From contig JAVTVJ010000070.1 in assembly GCA_034509425.1 (NCBI GenBank), positions 434,001 to 498,000 on the forward strand: a stretch of 64,000 bases of DNA. The letters are read 5' to 3'. Of this stretch, positions 39,641 to 50,939 are shown piece by piece. The translations under genes and the position numbers were made by a program. This DNA comes from Eopsaltria australis. Its lineage: Eukaryota > Chordata > Aves > Passeriformes > Petroicidae. The notes under the pieces were generated by a model. The model did not search any database, had not been told where the DNA came from, and saw nothing but the letters and a program-made list of their open reading frames with translations. Every line of letters starts with the position of its first letter. The stretch's first letter is position 1.

Positions 39641-42605
39641 TGACAAATAGTGTTGGCTCTGGCTATGCATCTTTTGAAGACAAATTTAAGGGTTTTTTTC
39701 TTATTCTTATTAGTTTAGTGTTTCTGCAGCAGTATGAGCTCCCTTGTTGCAATAAGAATCTTAAACATTTTAAGAAACTGTCAAGAGGTTTAGCTTCACT
39801 GTTACACCAATCTTACTCTACAGGCAGTGTAAAAAACTTTCTTTTTCAGCACATCTTTGTCTTCTGAGAGGAGAACAAGGTTTTTTCTTCTGCTCTCTAC
39901 TGATGGGTTCCCAGGTAGATAATCCTTACACATCAATAAAGAAGAATGTGCAGTTAATGAACCTGGAATTTGTTAGCAGGCGTTATGTGAGGGGAGGAAG
40001 ACGAGGGAACAGATAACACATTAAAAAAGTAAAATCCCACTTGTTGCCAGGAATTTATAAGAGAGCAGCTCTCTTGACTTCTGCTTTCTGACTTGTAACA
40101 GAAACATGGAATTCATGATTTATTACCAAGCTTTCAAAAATAGCGATTTCACCTGAGAGGTCTCTGACCACGAAAGCAAACTATGAGCTTCCCAAGATAA
40201 ATTGATTCTCGTGAAATATCTGTGGTCTGTCAGACTTCCCAGCTTTCAGGATTTCTAATTGCAAAGGAGATGAAGGAAAGTGCTGCTGACAAGCCATCTG
40301 GACAACCTGTATAATAAAACAGACTTAAAAATGCACGGTGAAGAAGGTCCTCTCCCTTTTTCAGTGGCAAATCATTGTGGGATTTCTATGGCTTGGTTGC
40401 TGTTGGCAGAACAATTATTCCTCCTCAGGCTGGATGTTGCTTCAGAGGATTGGAAGGATGGGGGCAGAATGCTGAGGAGTCCAGATTCCATTACTGATAA
40501 GACTAGTAGCTCACCATGGACAAGAAACTTCTGTGCTCTGTTCCGGTGCCCCACCTGCAACATAGATAGTAGGAAAGCCTTCACTTGGTCTTTGAATTAC
40601 ATTCATTTCCTCATTCCCCTACTAAAACCAGGAAAAAACCAACCAAGGATGGTCCTGTTAAGCTTTTTTTTTTTTTTTTTTTTTTTTTTAAGACATCAAT
40701 ATTTCCATTTTATGTAAACAGTTGTTAATTTTAGAAATATTTTGATTTTGCTCTTATTTCACTAATGATAAATGGCTCTGTGAAATAAAGAACACACACT
40801 TGTTTGGCCTCTTTGCCACTTGCACGGCAGCAAATGCTGCTGAGAAAGATTATGAGATCACTCTGGTACTGAAATAGGAAGAAATCAGCACTTTGCCCAC
40901 AGTTACCCCTCTTTTTTTGGCTCTGACCACTGTTCCACTCTGCACCTCTGTCCAGCACACACACAGCAGGATGCTGATGTTCAGGCTCCATTAGGTTATT
41001 GACACATCCTGTTCCTCAGGAACCCCCTGGGATCAGAGTAATTGAGCTCAACAGTTCAGCCTCTATAGAAATATCCCTGACCTTTTGCCTTGCAGTCAGT
41101 GGGGTGACCATATGTGAATGCCAATTAAGAAGCCATGGGCATTTTGACTGAGGGAATTGTGTCAAGCATAGCTTTGAGGTTATATAATCCTTTTTCCTAT
41201 TACCTTATGATAGCTGGAAGCACTGAACTGTACTTCTCCCGTCTTCCCTTCACCAATGCATTTTTGTTCATATTTGAAAGATGTCTCCTTTTTTTGCAAA
41301 AGCAGATCATCATAATTACCTACTTTCAAATCCATCAGTACAATATTTACTCTTCTGGAAGATTTATTACAGTAACAGAAACAAAAACATTGTGAAAATA
41401 GGGATATTTTTCCATCCTTCTGAGAAAGAAAATGAGAAGATGAGTGCACTGAGGGTGATGGTAAGATTGAAATGAACACCTGCTTACAGTTCTGCTTAGT
41501 TCAGATGCTTCCTTAAGGTGAGCCTGCTTTCTGAACTGCAGCTGTTAGGTTTTCTGAATTAAGTGGGGAAATTTCAATTATATCAAGCAAGAAAGCACAG
41601 TGGCAGACAAGGAACCAGATGAGCTGAGGAAATGTGGAGGGAGAGTTCCCCATCTGTAAACTACAACTGCTGCACAAACAGTAGGATTGAAGCTTGTGCT
41701 GCACAGAGTGACTCCTGTACCAAGCCAGTGGATTTGCACAGAGGAACTGCTGCTATCCACAGGGGCCAGCAGCAAAACAGCTTTAGTGTTTTCTATTTCA
41801 TTTGCTGAAGCTTAGTCAGCTTTGCCCTAGGAGTCTATGAGGACCCACTTACACATTTCCATCCTGCATTATTTTTGTGATGTATCACTTCAAGTTTTGC
41901 ATAATACATGAGTAAAATCAGATTGTTTTGTTGTATTGCTGATGTGGTGAGGGTTTTCCTGGTAAATTGGAAAATGGTATGAAGCTAAATTAATGTAATA
42001 GTCTCTCTGGCCTCTGCTTTGTTCTTGTGTTATGAGTGCAATGTACAGGGAGGGGTGGAAAAGACAAAGATTTCTCTAGAAAACATAGGAGAAGAGTGGT
42101 ATGGTAAACAATAAACTAATGAAAATGGAATAGTTCAACTAATGCATCACATGGTCACACAGACAAAAAAATCTGCTGCAATATTCATGATGAAGAGAAG
42201 TCTCAAAAAAATTATGTTGTGAGGAATTAAGGGAGCAGAAAGAGATGTGTGAGGGGAATTCAGAGGATGTGAATGGGCTGACACTGAACACAGAGAAGGC
42301 TTCATTAGAAAGAAGGAAGTATGAAAATGGAAATGAAGGGTGAGCAAAGAGAGCCTTTTCACAAAAAGGTGATGCAAATCATTACCAGATAATGGGAGTT
42401 GATCTTTATGGGAGAACTTTAAAGTAGCTGAGGAAACTTGAGCATGTCAGTTTTTGGAGACTAGGGGTAAAGGTGAAGGAGGTTAGAAAGACTTATTTTC
42501 AATGTGGGAAAAGCTCACCATTGGTGAAATTATACATCCCACACAGTTGTAATTTCTTGATTTTTGGCTGCAGATAAGTGTTGGAGTCTGTGAGTGATTT
42601 CAGTG
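39641..42605. other. non-coding DNA between CR1 copies
   Basis: Unique-looking sequence with one 26-base poly-T (listed). A 145-codon forward frame (40280-40717) runs through the poly-T, which explains its run of phenylalanines; I see no domain. Minus-strand frames of 86-99 codons (40731-40991, 41180-41479) are also unrecognised. Confidence 0.7.
40664..40689. repeat. poly-T tract of 26
   Basis: The longest homopolymer in the window. Read on the minus strand it is A26. Birds lack active L1, and CR1 does not make poly-A retrocopies, so a retrogene tail is unlikely; no AATAAA lies just upstream on that strand. It is most simply a mononucleotide microsatellite. Confidence 0.9.
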
Positions 42606-42865
42606 CTCACAGAATGTTTGGGATCAGAAAGGATCTCTGGAGACCATCTAGTGCAAGCCCCTGCTAAAGCAGGTTCACTTGGAGCAGGTTGCACACACTT
42701 GCACCCTGGCAGGACTTGAATATCTCCAGAGAAGGAGGCTCCACAGCCTCTCTGTGCAGCCTGTTCCAGTGCCCTGTCACCCACTCAGTAAAGAAGCTTT
42801 TCATCATATTCAGATGGAACTTCCTGTGTTTCAGGTTGTGGCTGTTGTCCCTTGTCTGGCAATAA
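42606..42865 (-). mobile_element. CR1 LINE 3'-end fragment
   Basis: On the plus strand this is the reverse complement of a CR1 3' end, starting ctcacagaatgtttgggatc, then ggagaccatctagtgcaagc, the ctccagagaaggaggctcc block, the gcagcctgttccagtgccct block near 42758, cagtaaagaagcttttcatc near 42787, and finally tgtcccttgtctggcaat. About 260 bp are recognisable before the match fades. The orientation is opposite to the CR1 copy at 43957-44100. Confidence 0.92.
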
Positions 42866-43956
42866 CTCAAAGTTGTTCACAGGCTGCTGGTCTAACACCA
42901 TTCTGAAGCCGTGTATTTCTGTTGCATAATCTGTCACAAAGTCCTCTGAAAAGCTGCACTATGAGGGAATTTTCAGTTTGGAGTTAATGAATAAAGAATT
43001 TACTTTGATAATGTATCATTTTGCTCATACTAAGAAGCTTCTGAGAGCATACAGTAATGCTTAGCTTGCCAGGAAAGGCTATTTCACTAATTGAGAAATC
43101 TCATTTTAGAGGTAAGTTCATGCCAGACCATTACTGCAATATTATACTCGGAGCACGTATGGGAGTGATTATATTTTAATCTTTGGTCTTGATGGGGGTC
43201 TGTTTCCTACAGCCTTTCAGTTTTAATTCCAGCTTGGAAAACATACAGGATCCCTGTAGAGTGACATTTATGCTCTTGTTTAACTTCTTGTCCTTGAGGC
43301 TGGCAGCGTAACACTGTTTCCCTAACCTGACATCTCGCTAAGAAAAAAAAATCTGAGTTTTGCCCCAGGAGCAAAGAGGAAACACTATGTCCTGTACACA
43401 GCAGTGTTCTGGCTGCTGGTACACTTACAAATGAGAGGAGCAGCAAACCCTGCATTTTTTATGCTTCAGTGGTTTGCTAGATTTTTCCCCCCCTGTGGGG
43501 TCATGTAAGTTTTATCTGGTTTTGTAATTTATAAGTATTATGACTAACACATATTCATAGGGTCCTTGGGCTATGCTTAGGGAAACAGACCTGTGTTTTA
43601 AGGATGGGCTTGGCAAACGAGGACTGAGGCAGAGTCTCCCATTAATTTTGAGACTGCACCCCTTTCTCCTGTATATGGATGTTGGGGTACAGAATGGGTA
43701 AAGGACTTGTCCAAGGTACCATTTGTATTTTCAAACAATTTCAGCCATAAATTGCTTCTAAAATTAGTATGCACAAATGATATTGACCACAGCACTGAGA
43801 ATGGCAGGCCCCTAGATATGAACTTTTCTCAGGGGAGAAAAGTCCACAGGATGTCACCAACATTATGAGATGACACTGTAAAAGATGAAGGTGTGCTAGG
43901 TTTTAGGCTTGTGATGATATTTAATACTACACTTCTGGTTCTCAGAAAAATTGTGG
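42866..43956. other. unique spacer between two inverted CR1 ends
   Basis: About 1.1 kb with no recognised repeat. Frames up to 82 codons (minus strand, 43207-43455) carry no known domain. Confidence 0.7.
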
Positions 43957-44100
43957 GTACACCATCCCAAGACTGTTCAAGGCCAGGTTGGATGGGGTCT
44001 TGAGCAACCTGGTCTAGTGGAAGGTGTCCCTGCTTATGGCAAAGGGATGGGAACTAGATCATCTTTGAAGTCATTGCAAACCCAAACCATCCTGTGATCT
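43957..44100 (+). mobile_element. CR1 LINE 3'-end fragment
   Basis: The CR1 3' terminus is clear on the plus strand: ctgttcaaggccaggttgga near 43973, gggtcttgagcaacctggtc near 43996, the tagtggaaggtgtccctg block, gggaactagatcatctttga near 44050, and acccaaaccatcctgtgat at the end, the position of the usual terminal octamer repeat. Only the last 140 bp or so is present. Confidence 0.93.
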
Positions 44101-44420
44101 GAAATAGAATAGAGAGTGCTGGATGCAGGGAGGGTCTACACATTGGGATCTACACACATGCTATGATGATGGGGTGAAGTGAGAGGCAGAGGAAGTCTTA
44201 ACTCTGTATATGCACTTCTGAGCAATAACTGAAGCACCAAATTATCAAGTGTTTTGATCACAAATCCAAAACATAGCCCTGTGTCAGTTCCTGTGAAACG
44301 CAAAATAAGAACAATAAGCAAAATAAAGGATAGCAACAGGAAAAGAGTGAACAACTCAGATGTCAGTTTAGTGGGAGTCAATTAATGGTGGGGGAAAAGG
44401 GACATTTTTTAAATGACAGT

Positions 44421-44464
44421 GGTTTTTGGTTTTGTTTTTTGTTTTTGTTTTTGTTTTTTTTTTG
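44421..44464 (+). repeat. (GTTTTT)n low-complexity tract
   Basis: G or GG separates T runs of 4-6, ending in ten T. A T/G counterpart of the A/C tracts elsewhere. Confidence 0.85.
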
Positions 44465-44857
44465 TAGTAAAGGAAATACATTTCTCCGGTTCCTTTTGGA
44501 GTAGATGATGTTTAGACTACACAGGTTTTAAGATTAGGTTATGTGTTTTTCACCGTTCCTTCCAACTAAATTATGGTATTATATTCTATGTCTATCCATT
44601 CATCACCCCACCATGCTTTAAACAAACACCAAACCATTGTATTCAGTAAATCCTCACATTTATCTTGTCACTGGATACTGGATTTTTTTCTCTCAAAATC
44701 CAGAGAGTAACATACTAACCTTACCTCACACCTATGTGTTTTAATATCATTTGCTGCCAGCTTCTTGTAAATACCTGTAAATAATAAAATTAGTCTGATA
44801 TATTCACCGAGATATTTAAAGAATTATGACTGAAAGTGCAAACAGCAACCTATCCTT

Positions 44858-44873
44858 AGAGAGAGAGAGAGAG
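44858..44873. repeat. (AG)8 microsatellite
   Basis: Sixteen bases of perfect AG dinucleotide repeat. Confidence 0.95.
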
Positions 44874-46750
44874 TCATATAGCCAGAAACATATGGTTTTG
44901 AGTTAAAATGATCCTTCTTCCTCACTGTGAGATGGCATGCATAATCCTAAATTACGGAAAAAGAAAAGGCAGTTCTTGCCACATTGGGAGCCAAGTTATG
45001 AATAGTTAATGACAACATGTAAAAGCAGGGTTGATTTGCAGTTTTAGCTGGCTTAACTTCTTTTTCAGTGGTTTTCCTGGGAAAGGGAAGGAATTCAAAT
45101 TAAGTAATGTGAATATAGGAGGTGGAGAAAAGGAAAAGTTGTAAAAACAGAGCAAAAAATTTGCAAAAGGCAATAATAAGTAGGTAGATGTCTTGGGAGC
45201 TTTTTGGTACAGAAATGCTCTAAATGGTAATGTCAGGAAAATCTTAGGAATAGAATACTTTAGTGTTTTTCAGGAGACTTCAATTCTTTCATTCATCTGG
45301 GGACTTTAATTATTCTTGCAGGAGTCTGGTATCTGTTATTATTCCAAAATCTAACAAACATATGGAAAGTCTGTTAAGAGACAGAAAACCATATTTGAAT
45401 TAGGTAGGGGTCTGCAAGTTTTTTCCTTCCTTTCCATTTGGTCCAGCTTCAGGAAATTCCTAACAGAGATCTTTCTGCTATTCATAAAACACTGAGGAAT
45501 GCCAGGTCAGCTGAGGCCTATTTTGTTTCATCTAATTCTGTCTGATCAGCTTTGTGTAATTGAACAAATGTGTAAATGATACAACCAGCTCCATCATCCA
45601 GTTCTTGCCAATTCCTCCTGAAGATAACAAGCAGTTCCCTTCATTCCTGAACTATGATTCCCTGTACTGAAACAGGACAGTATGTAGAGCAAAACCAATG
45701 CAGATGAACACTAGAGATGTTGCTGAGAGCAATGGAACCACATCCCACCTGGGCCCTTTAATAAGGTGCTGTCACAGGACCCCTCTTCTTGTGACACATA
45801 CAGGAGAAATCTGCTTCTGTTGTGAGTGCACAACAAAAACTCTTCCCTTCCTTTCCTGACTCTTTGGCCTCTTTTACAGTGGTGGTTTGAAAAGAAGGTG
45901 CTCAAAGGTGCCAGGTAGTCAGTTTGAAATAAAGGGAAAAATCTCTTCTGAGCAGTGTTCAGTCATTCAGGTGGATTCAGCACTTTTTGTCTGCAAAATC
46001 TTTTGTAATTCTAGCTTTGAAAATTTTGCAGTACAAAGGGTCCTATGAAGTCCCATATTTATTCCTTCTAAAGAATTGTCAAATCAGATTCAGAACTGTA
46101 TAAAATATAGTGGGTTTGCATTTTTGTCTTTATATATGGCTTCTATCCGGCAGTCTTATCTATTCAACCTGGATCCTGAAAAGCTGTCCAAGTTGTTTTC
46201 AATTTGTGTTGTCAACAGAAATATTTTAGTAATGGAAATTACCTGGTCCTTCTTCTGCAAGGCCAAAGAGTGCAGTCGTTTGGAAGCAGCTGCTGTTCCT
46301 CTGGCAGATGTATACAAACAGCTGAAGATTCTCTCTCCCCAGTACATCAAGGACTACTTCTTGAGCTTCTCCTTTTCTTCATTGTCTTCCTCCTGACACA
46401 GTTTTACCAATTAACTGCGAGCAATTTTCTGTAACAACTTATTCTAAAGGCCAAAAGTCTTCGCATGTCAGTCTTGTTGCAGCTCCACTACAAGGCTGCA
46501 TAGAAAACATCTTGTACCACATGTCTCATTGCCAGGCTATGTGTCAAATTGTGGTGATTCACTTTTTTTTTTTAAGCCCATCACTGTCTGAGTTTGTCTA
46601 GACCTGTTTTTGCCTCCTATGTATTCCTCTTTTTCAGCAGCATAAAGTAGTTTGGCACTTTTACTCTTGTAAAAATTTTCTCACTCTTACAAGTTTATGA
46701 GGAAATCTTAAATATCAGCAAGATCAGGTATTCACCAATAGCTTAAAAAT

Positions 46751-46850
46751 CTTTTTTATATATATGAGGTGTTGTAATTTTCATTAATATTATTTATATT
46801 AATATGTTTTATAATTAATATTAATGTTAATAAAAATAAGATGAAATTAA
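46751..46850. repeat. AT-rich stretch with ATTAAT/ATTAATAT inverted repeats
   Basis: Nearly pure A/T for about 90 bp, with repeated taatatta-type words that can pair with one another. Such stretches can act as matrix-attachment or unwinding regions, but nothing here proves a role. Confidence 0.7.
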
Positions 46851-47640
46851 GATGGAAGACCAGCTAGAGGTCTAAATAAACAGTGGGCTTTTCCTGTGTG
46901 TGTCCATATGTATAAAACATACATACATTTCTCCTTGTTTTGCACAAATTACAAATTTCATGTGCTGAAGCAGTAAAACACCTCAGAATAATTTGGTGCT
47001 TAATGTGCTAAGACTCAGAACAAGTTAAAAACATATTGTTGCCAGAGATATCCTTTTAATTGCTTTTTGATAGTGAGCTGAACTGGACAAGACTTTCTGT
47101 ACACTGTGGAACAGGAAAAGATTTGGAAAATTAGCCATTCTATTTGGAAGCCCAAAAGCACTGTCTTAAGCCCTTGCTATGGTACATAAGATGGATTTGG
47201 AAAAGACTTTTGACTTCACCTTCTGTTCATATGCATTGTGGTTCAGGAAGTATCTTCCTCGTAATTTGGTTATTTCCTATCTGTAGTCTCCAATATTTAG
47301 AGGTAGCCTCATAAATACTATTTGGTTTAATTGTATTGAGAGAACTTAGTACAGAAATCCTAGGGTTGGGAGAATGAGAAAGCCGAGTGCTCCACCTGAG
47401 GTGAGAGGAAAGTATGGCTGGCAGAGAGCACTTAGAATTGAGAACTTTGTGCCTGAGCAGGCACAGGTGGGGAAAAGGGGTCACTTGCCTAATGTTATTT
47501 TCTAGAAATGGTTACCTAGCTCTTGTGGGTGAGAAGAGTAGGGGAGAGAAAATGTTTTTGTTATCATGGAGAATCATCACCAGTGTTTGCTGGCCTGTTT
47601 TCATGATGAAGACTGAACTGTGGGAATGCCCAAGGCTGTT

Positions 47641-47787
47641 GGACTTTGATTAGGACAGTTGGTCAGAGCACAGTGTTAGAAACACCAAGGTCATGGTTTT
47701 GATCCCTGTACAGGCCATTAACTTGAGAGCTGGACTAGATGATCCCTGTGGGTTGCTGCCACCTCCAAATACCCTGTGATTCTTGTG
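47641..47787 (+). mobile_element. tRNA-Ile-derived SINE with CR1-like tail (TguSINE1-like)
   Basis: The head (47641-47717) follows a tRNA-Ile body: acagttggtcagagc covers the D-arm and A-box region, aacaccaaggtcatgg the anticodon 3' side and variable region, and ttttgatccctgtacaggcc the T-arm, B box and acceptor end. The anticodon-loop position that reads ctaataa in tRNA-Ile is ttagaaa here, so it is not a working tRNA. The tail (47718-47787) is a CR1 3' end: gagctggactagatgatccc, then ccctgtgattcttgtg. A tRNA-Ile head joined to a CR1 tail is the structure of TguSINE1 known from zebra finch; the family assignment is from memory. The copy is diverged. Confidence 0.82.
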
Positions 47788-48482
47788 CCTTTATTTTGAA
47801 GTTCTGAGGGCTGTGTGAAGACTTTGTCTGAAACAGAGGATTTAAGTTTTTCTGTGAATGAAAAGGAAGCTTGGTGGCAAATCAGCTGTTTAATATTACT
47901 TCAATAATTGCATAATTTAGCAACTTTCACCATTGTTCTCTGGGTACCATATGAAATGAATTATCATTTGCTTATTAATAGAGAAATTTAACTGTAGAAA
48001 TAGGATTGCCCATTTTTATTGACAAGTTCAGTAGTGAATTGAGAGCTGAGTTCCTGTTGTCTTTTAGGGCCTCTCATAAAACCGTTTTCTTCTGATACTT
48101 TAACCAGATTCTATCCAAGAGCAGCAGAAGTTTATAAACTTGTTGAATCTTGTTATCTTTTCTAAATAAATCAGACTAATTTTTCAGTCATTCTGAAAGA
48201 AATTACTCAAATAGCTTCATACTGAAGTTCAGAAACTTTTCATGGGCATTTTAAAGATACAGTTTAGCATTGAAAAGTGGAGTGATCAGACATACCAAGT
48301 TGTCCTAATTAAGTGCTAATTTTAATTCAAGACTCCACCTGAAAGTAAAATTTTTTGTTTTGTAGAGGTAAACAATTGCTGACTATGTTCTTGATAATTT
48401 CAGTAACTACCCATACAGATTATGTTGTAGTGTACCTACAGGTATTGTTGGAAGGTAGGATAGTAGGGAGATGAAGAGATTT

Positions 48483-48509
48483 AAAAAAAAACCAAAAAAA
48501 CCACAAAAG
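48483..48509 (+). repeat. A/C-rich low-complexity tract
   Basis: A8-A9 and A7 runs separated by CC, ending in cacaaaagg. Confidence 0.8.
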
Positions 48510-50040
48510 GCCTATTAGACAACTGCAAGTTGTGTTGAAAAAAAGGAGTTGTCTTGCAAGTGGGATTTTTACCTATTAGATGATTATAACCTTTTATATG
48601 AATTTTAATCATGTAAATTTGTAGTGGATTCAGGATTCCTGACCTGTTCTTATGTAAAAGACTGGGTTAAGGTAAACTGGAATATTTCATGCAAGGACAA
48701 GTGAGAAAGTAAATGTAAATATAGATAAGTCTGTACAGCATATACAAGTAAAGGCATTTGGGAGCATTTGCTAAAAAATGTAGCAAGTACTCTCCTCATT
48801 TGTGTATGCTGAACATAACTTAATGGGAATGACATGCCTCATTTCTTCCCTGTGCTCTAGTTTAGACCCAACTCCTATGTTTGCCTTTTAAATAGTGCTC
48901 AGTTTATTTAAATTCTTTCTGATTGACGAAAACAAGACTGCCTTAAAAATGATGGGGATCATTCATTTAATTGGTATTAGCTAGTTTTACCAACTGCTTG
49001 TTTTAAATCTCAGCATTTGTCATCATGGTTAGACTGCAAGGATGAAAAACTTTCATTCTCAGAGACAGAAAATGCATGGATGTTCTCAGTTTTTGAGAAG
49101 CTCCTGTCCCTCTAACAATTACTAAATATCTAAGATAAACTCCGCTTGTAGCTGAGCAAATGCATATGTGATTTGCATTGGTTTTTTAAGTTAATGTTCC
49201 ACTGACAATGAAGTAGTCCTGGAACCAGATTTACCCGGCCAGGTGCACATTGATTCTGCTACGTGTTTCATTAGATATAGTGGGGCACAATTTCTAGTGA
49301 TGGCAACTGATCCTGACTGAAAGATCAGGATCTCTCTTACCTCCCTAGTTCAGTGGGAATCCAAGCAAGATTCCACTTTAACCTCACTAATTGATTCAAA
49401 TCATGTTGAGTTCTAGGTGAGGCTTCAACTATTTCCATGCAGCTGAAATTTGATCAGATAAGTGAAGGTGAACAAACTATGCAGACCTGGGGAGGAAAGC
49501 AAGGACTTTATTTCATTGAATTAATACCTGGGGGTTCACATATAAGTCCTTTACACTTGCTTTTCTCTATTTTGCTCATTTACTGTGATTCACAGATGAG
49601 TATGTTTAATTGTTCTTACACATATACATGCAACTTTGACTTATAGTGAATTCAAGAGAACAACATGATAGGAAATGCTTATGTAATCCATATCAGAGAA
49701 AGTTGCTAATATAAGTCTAAAATAGCCTCAAACTACTGCAGTTAAAATGAAGTGCCCTAGAAACTTTGTGACTTCAGTTGAGTGACCAGCCTGAAGGAAG
49801 GTCACATCATGCTGGGAGATGATCTGGCCTGACACAGTGAAACCCTTTTCAGACTGAAAAATAGAACTGTACTAAGCCACTGAAAATAGAATATAGTTTA
49901 TGTTAATTTTCTTTGTTTTGCTCTCAGTGGTGGGCTTACTTTCTTATAACAAACTGTCCTTGATCCAAAACCTGAAAACTCCTTGTCTGTGGTGAAGATA
50001 TTCAGCCAGCATTGCCTTTTCTTTCTTATTTATTTTTTTC

Positions 50041-50126
50041 ATATAGAAACATATCACATATGTGTACATATACATATGTTAATTTGAGAGTGTATGTATG
50101 TGTATATGCATTTTGTGTGTGTGTGC
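50041..50126. repeat. TATG/GT-rich simple repeat region
   Basis: Degenerate atatgtgtacatatac words lead to tgtatgtatgtgtatatg and a (TG)6 run at 50114-50125. Confidence 0.75.
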
Positions 50127-50443
50127 ATTTACAGAAATAAAATTGTTCCCTCTTACAAACTGATTTGGAGGGAGAGTTTATTTCCACTTTTAGGATATTT
50201 GCTTTCTAGATTTCACCACATTTTAATTTTTTCACCTCCTAGGCAAGTGGAATGCATGAGAATAGGAACACAGATTCAAAACAGCTTCAAGAATAAGGGG
50301 AAGGAAGCTGATTGTGTATTACCCACACACTGAGAAGTACAGTTTATTTTCTACCTGGCCAAAAATAATTTGGAGATTTCTGTAAATAAATCTTAAGGCA
50401 CCTGACAAAGTACTCCTCAGTACTTTGGCCTTGGAGGGTTTGC

Positions 50444-50939
50444 TGTATCCATCAGTACATAGAGTGAATGCTGCAATGCTGTCCCAGCTCCGTGTCCCAG
50501 GTTCAGCCAGCAGGGAGACTGGGCACGTACCTCCAGTAGATGGACACACACACACATTGCACATAAACATAGTCAGCCACACAGATCAGTGCAGACAGAG
50601 GCACTCAACACTCACACAAACAGCAGTGATGGTCTCATCCTATTCCCTTCCCTGTCTGACCAGAATAGAAGTTCTTTATTGGGAAATATATACATATCTC
50701 TCAAAAGTGACTCTGTAGTCTGTAGGTGATCTCAGACAGGGTATCCTGATGACCCAGAGATGGATTTCACACCCAGTCCTTGGGGCAGAAACCCTCCTGG
50801 GATGTCCTAAGGCAGCCAGGGCAGGAACTCATGTCCCTGACTGGGAGATCAGGGTTCCCTCCCTCACAGCTCTGGGCCTTCATGCCTTGAGAAAACACCT
50901 TCTTATACCCATCTTAACAGGTGGTCAGGTGCTGATTCA
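50444..50939 (-). mobile_element. probable solo LTR, minus orientation
   Basis: A GC-richer block of 496 bp differs from its AT-rich flanks. It begins TGTATCC and ends TGATTCA, whose reverse complement TGAATCA matches five of the seven starting bases, and a 4-bp ttgc lies directly outside both ends (50440-50443 and 50940-50943). On the minus strand a TATATA box (50687-50692) is followed by AATAAA (50675-50680), the same close arrangement as in the LTR at 13.5 kb. A short (AC)n run sits in the R/U5-like half. The four-base duplication and the chosen ends could be coincidence, so boundaries and class are tentative. No internal viral genes are adjacent. Confidence 0.42.
50544..50556. repeat. (AC)6 microsatellite
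   Basis: Thirteen bases of AC repeat, inside the probable LTR. Confidence 0.9.

Larger units (their letters stand above)
44101..47640. other. non-coding DNA with simple repeats
   Basis: Contains the T/G tract at 44421-44464, a (GA)8 run and an AT-rich inverted-repeat-like stretch (46751-46850). The 106-codon forward frame at 46076-46396 is unrecognised and is overlapped by a second frame. No other repeat was recognised. Confidence 0.7.
47788..50443. other. non-coding, unique-looking DNA
   Basis: No recognised gene or transposon. Includes the A/C tract at 48483-48509 and a TATG/GT-rich simple stretch at about 50040-50126. Confidence 0.75.

Noticed and set aside
40280..40717. 145-codon forward frame
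   Set aside because: It runs through the T26 tract, and the upstream part has no domain or family resemblance.
47641..47717. Functional tRNA-Ile gene
   Set aside because: The anticodon loop and several stem positions are mutated and a CR1 tail follows directly, so it is a SINE head.
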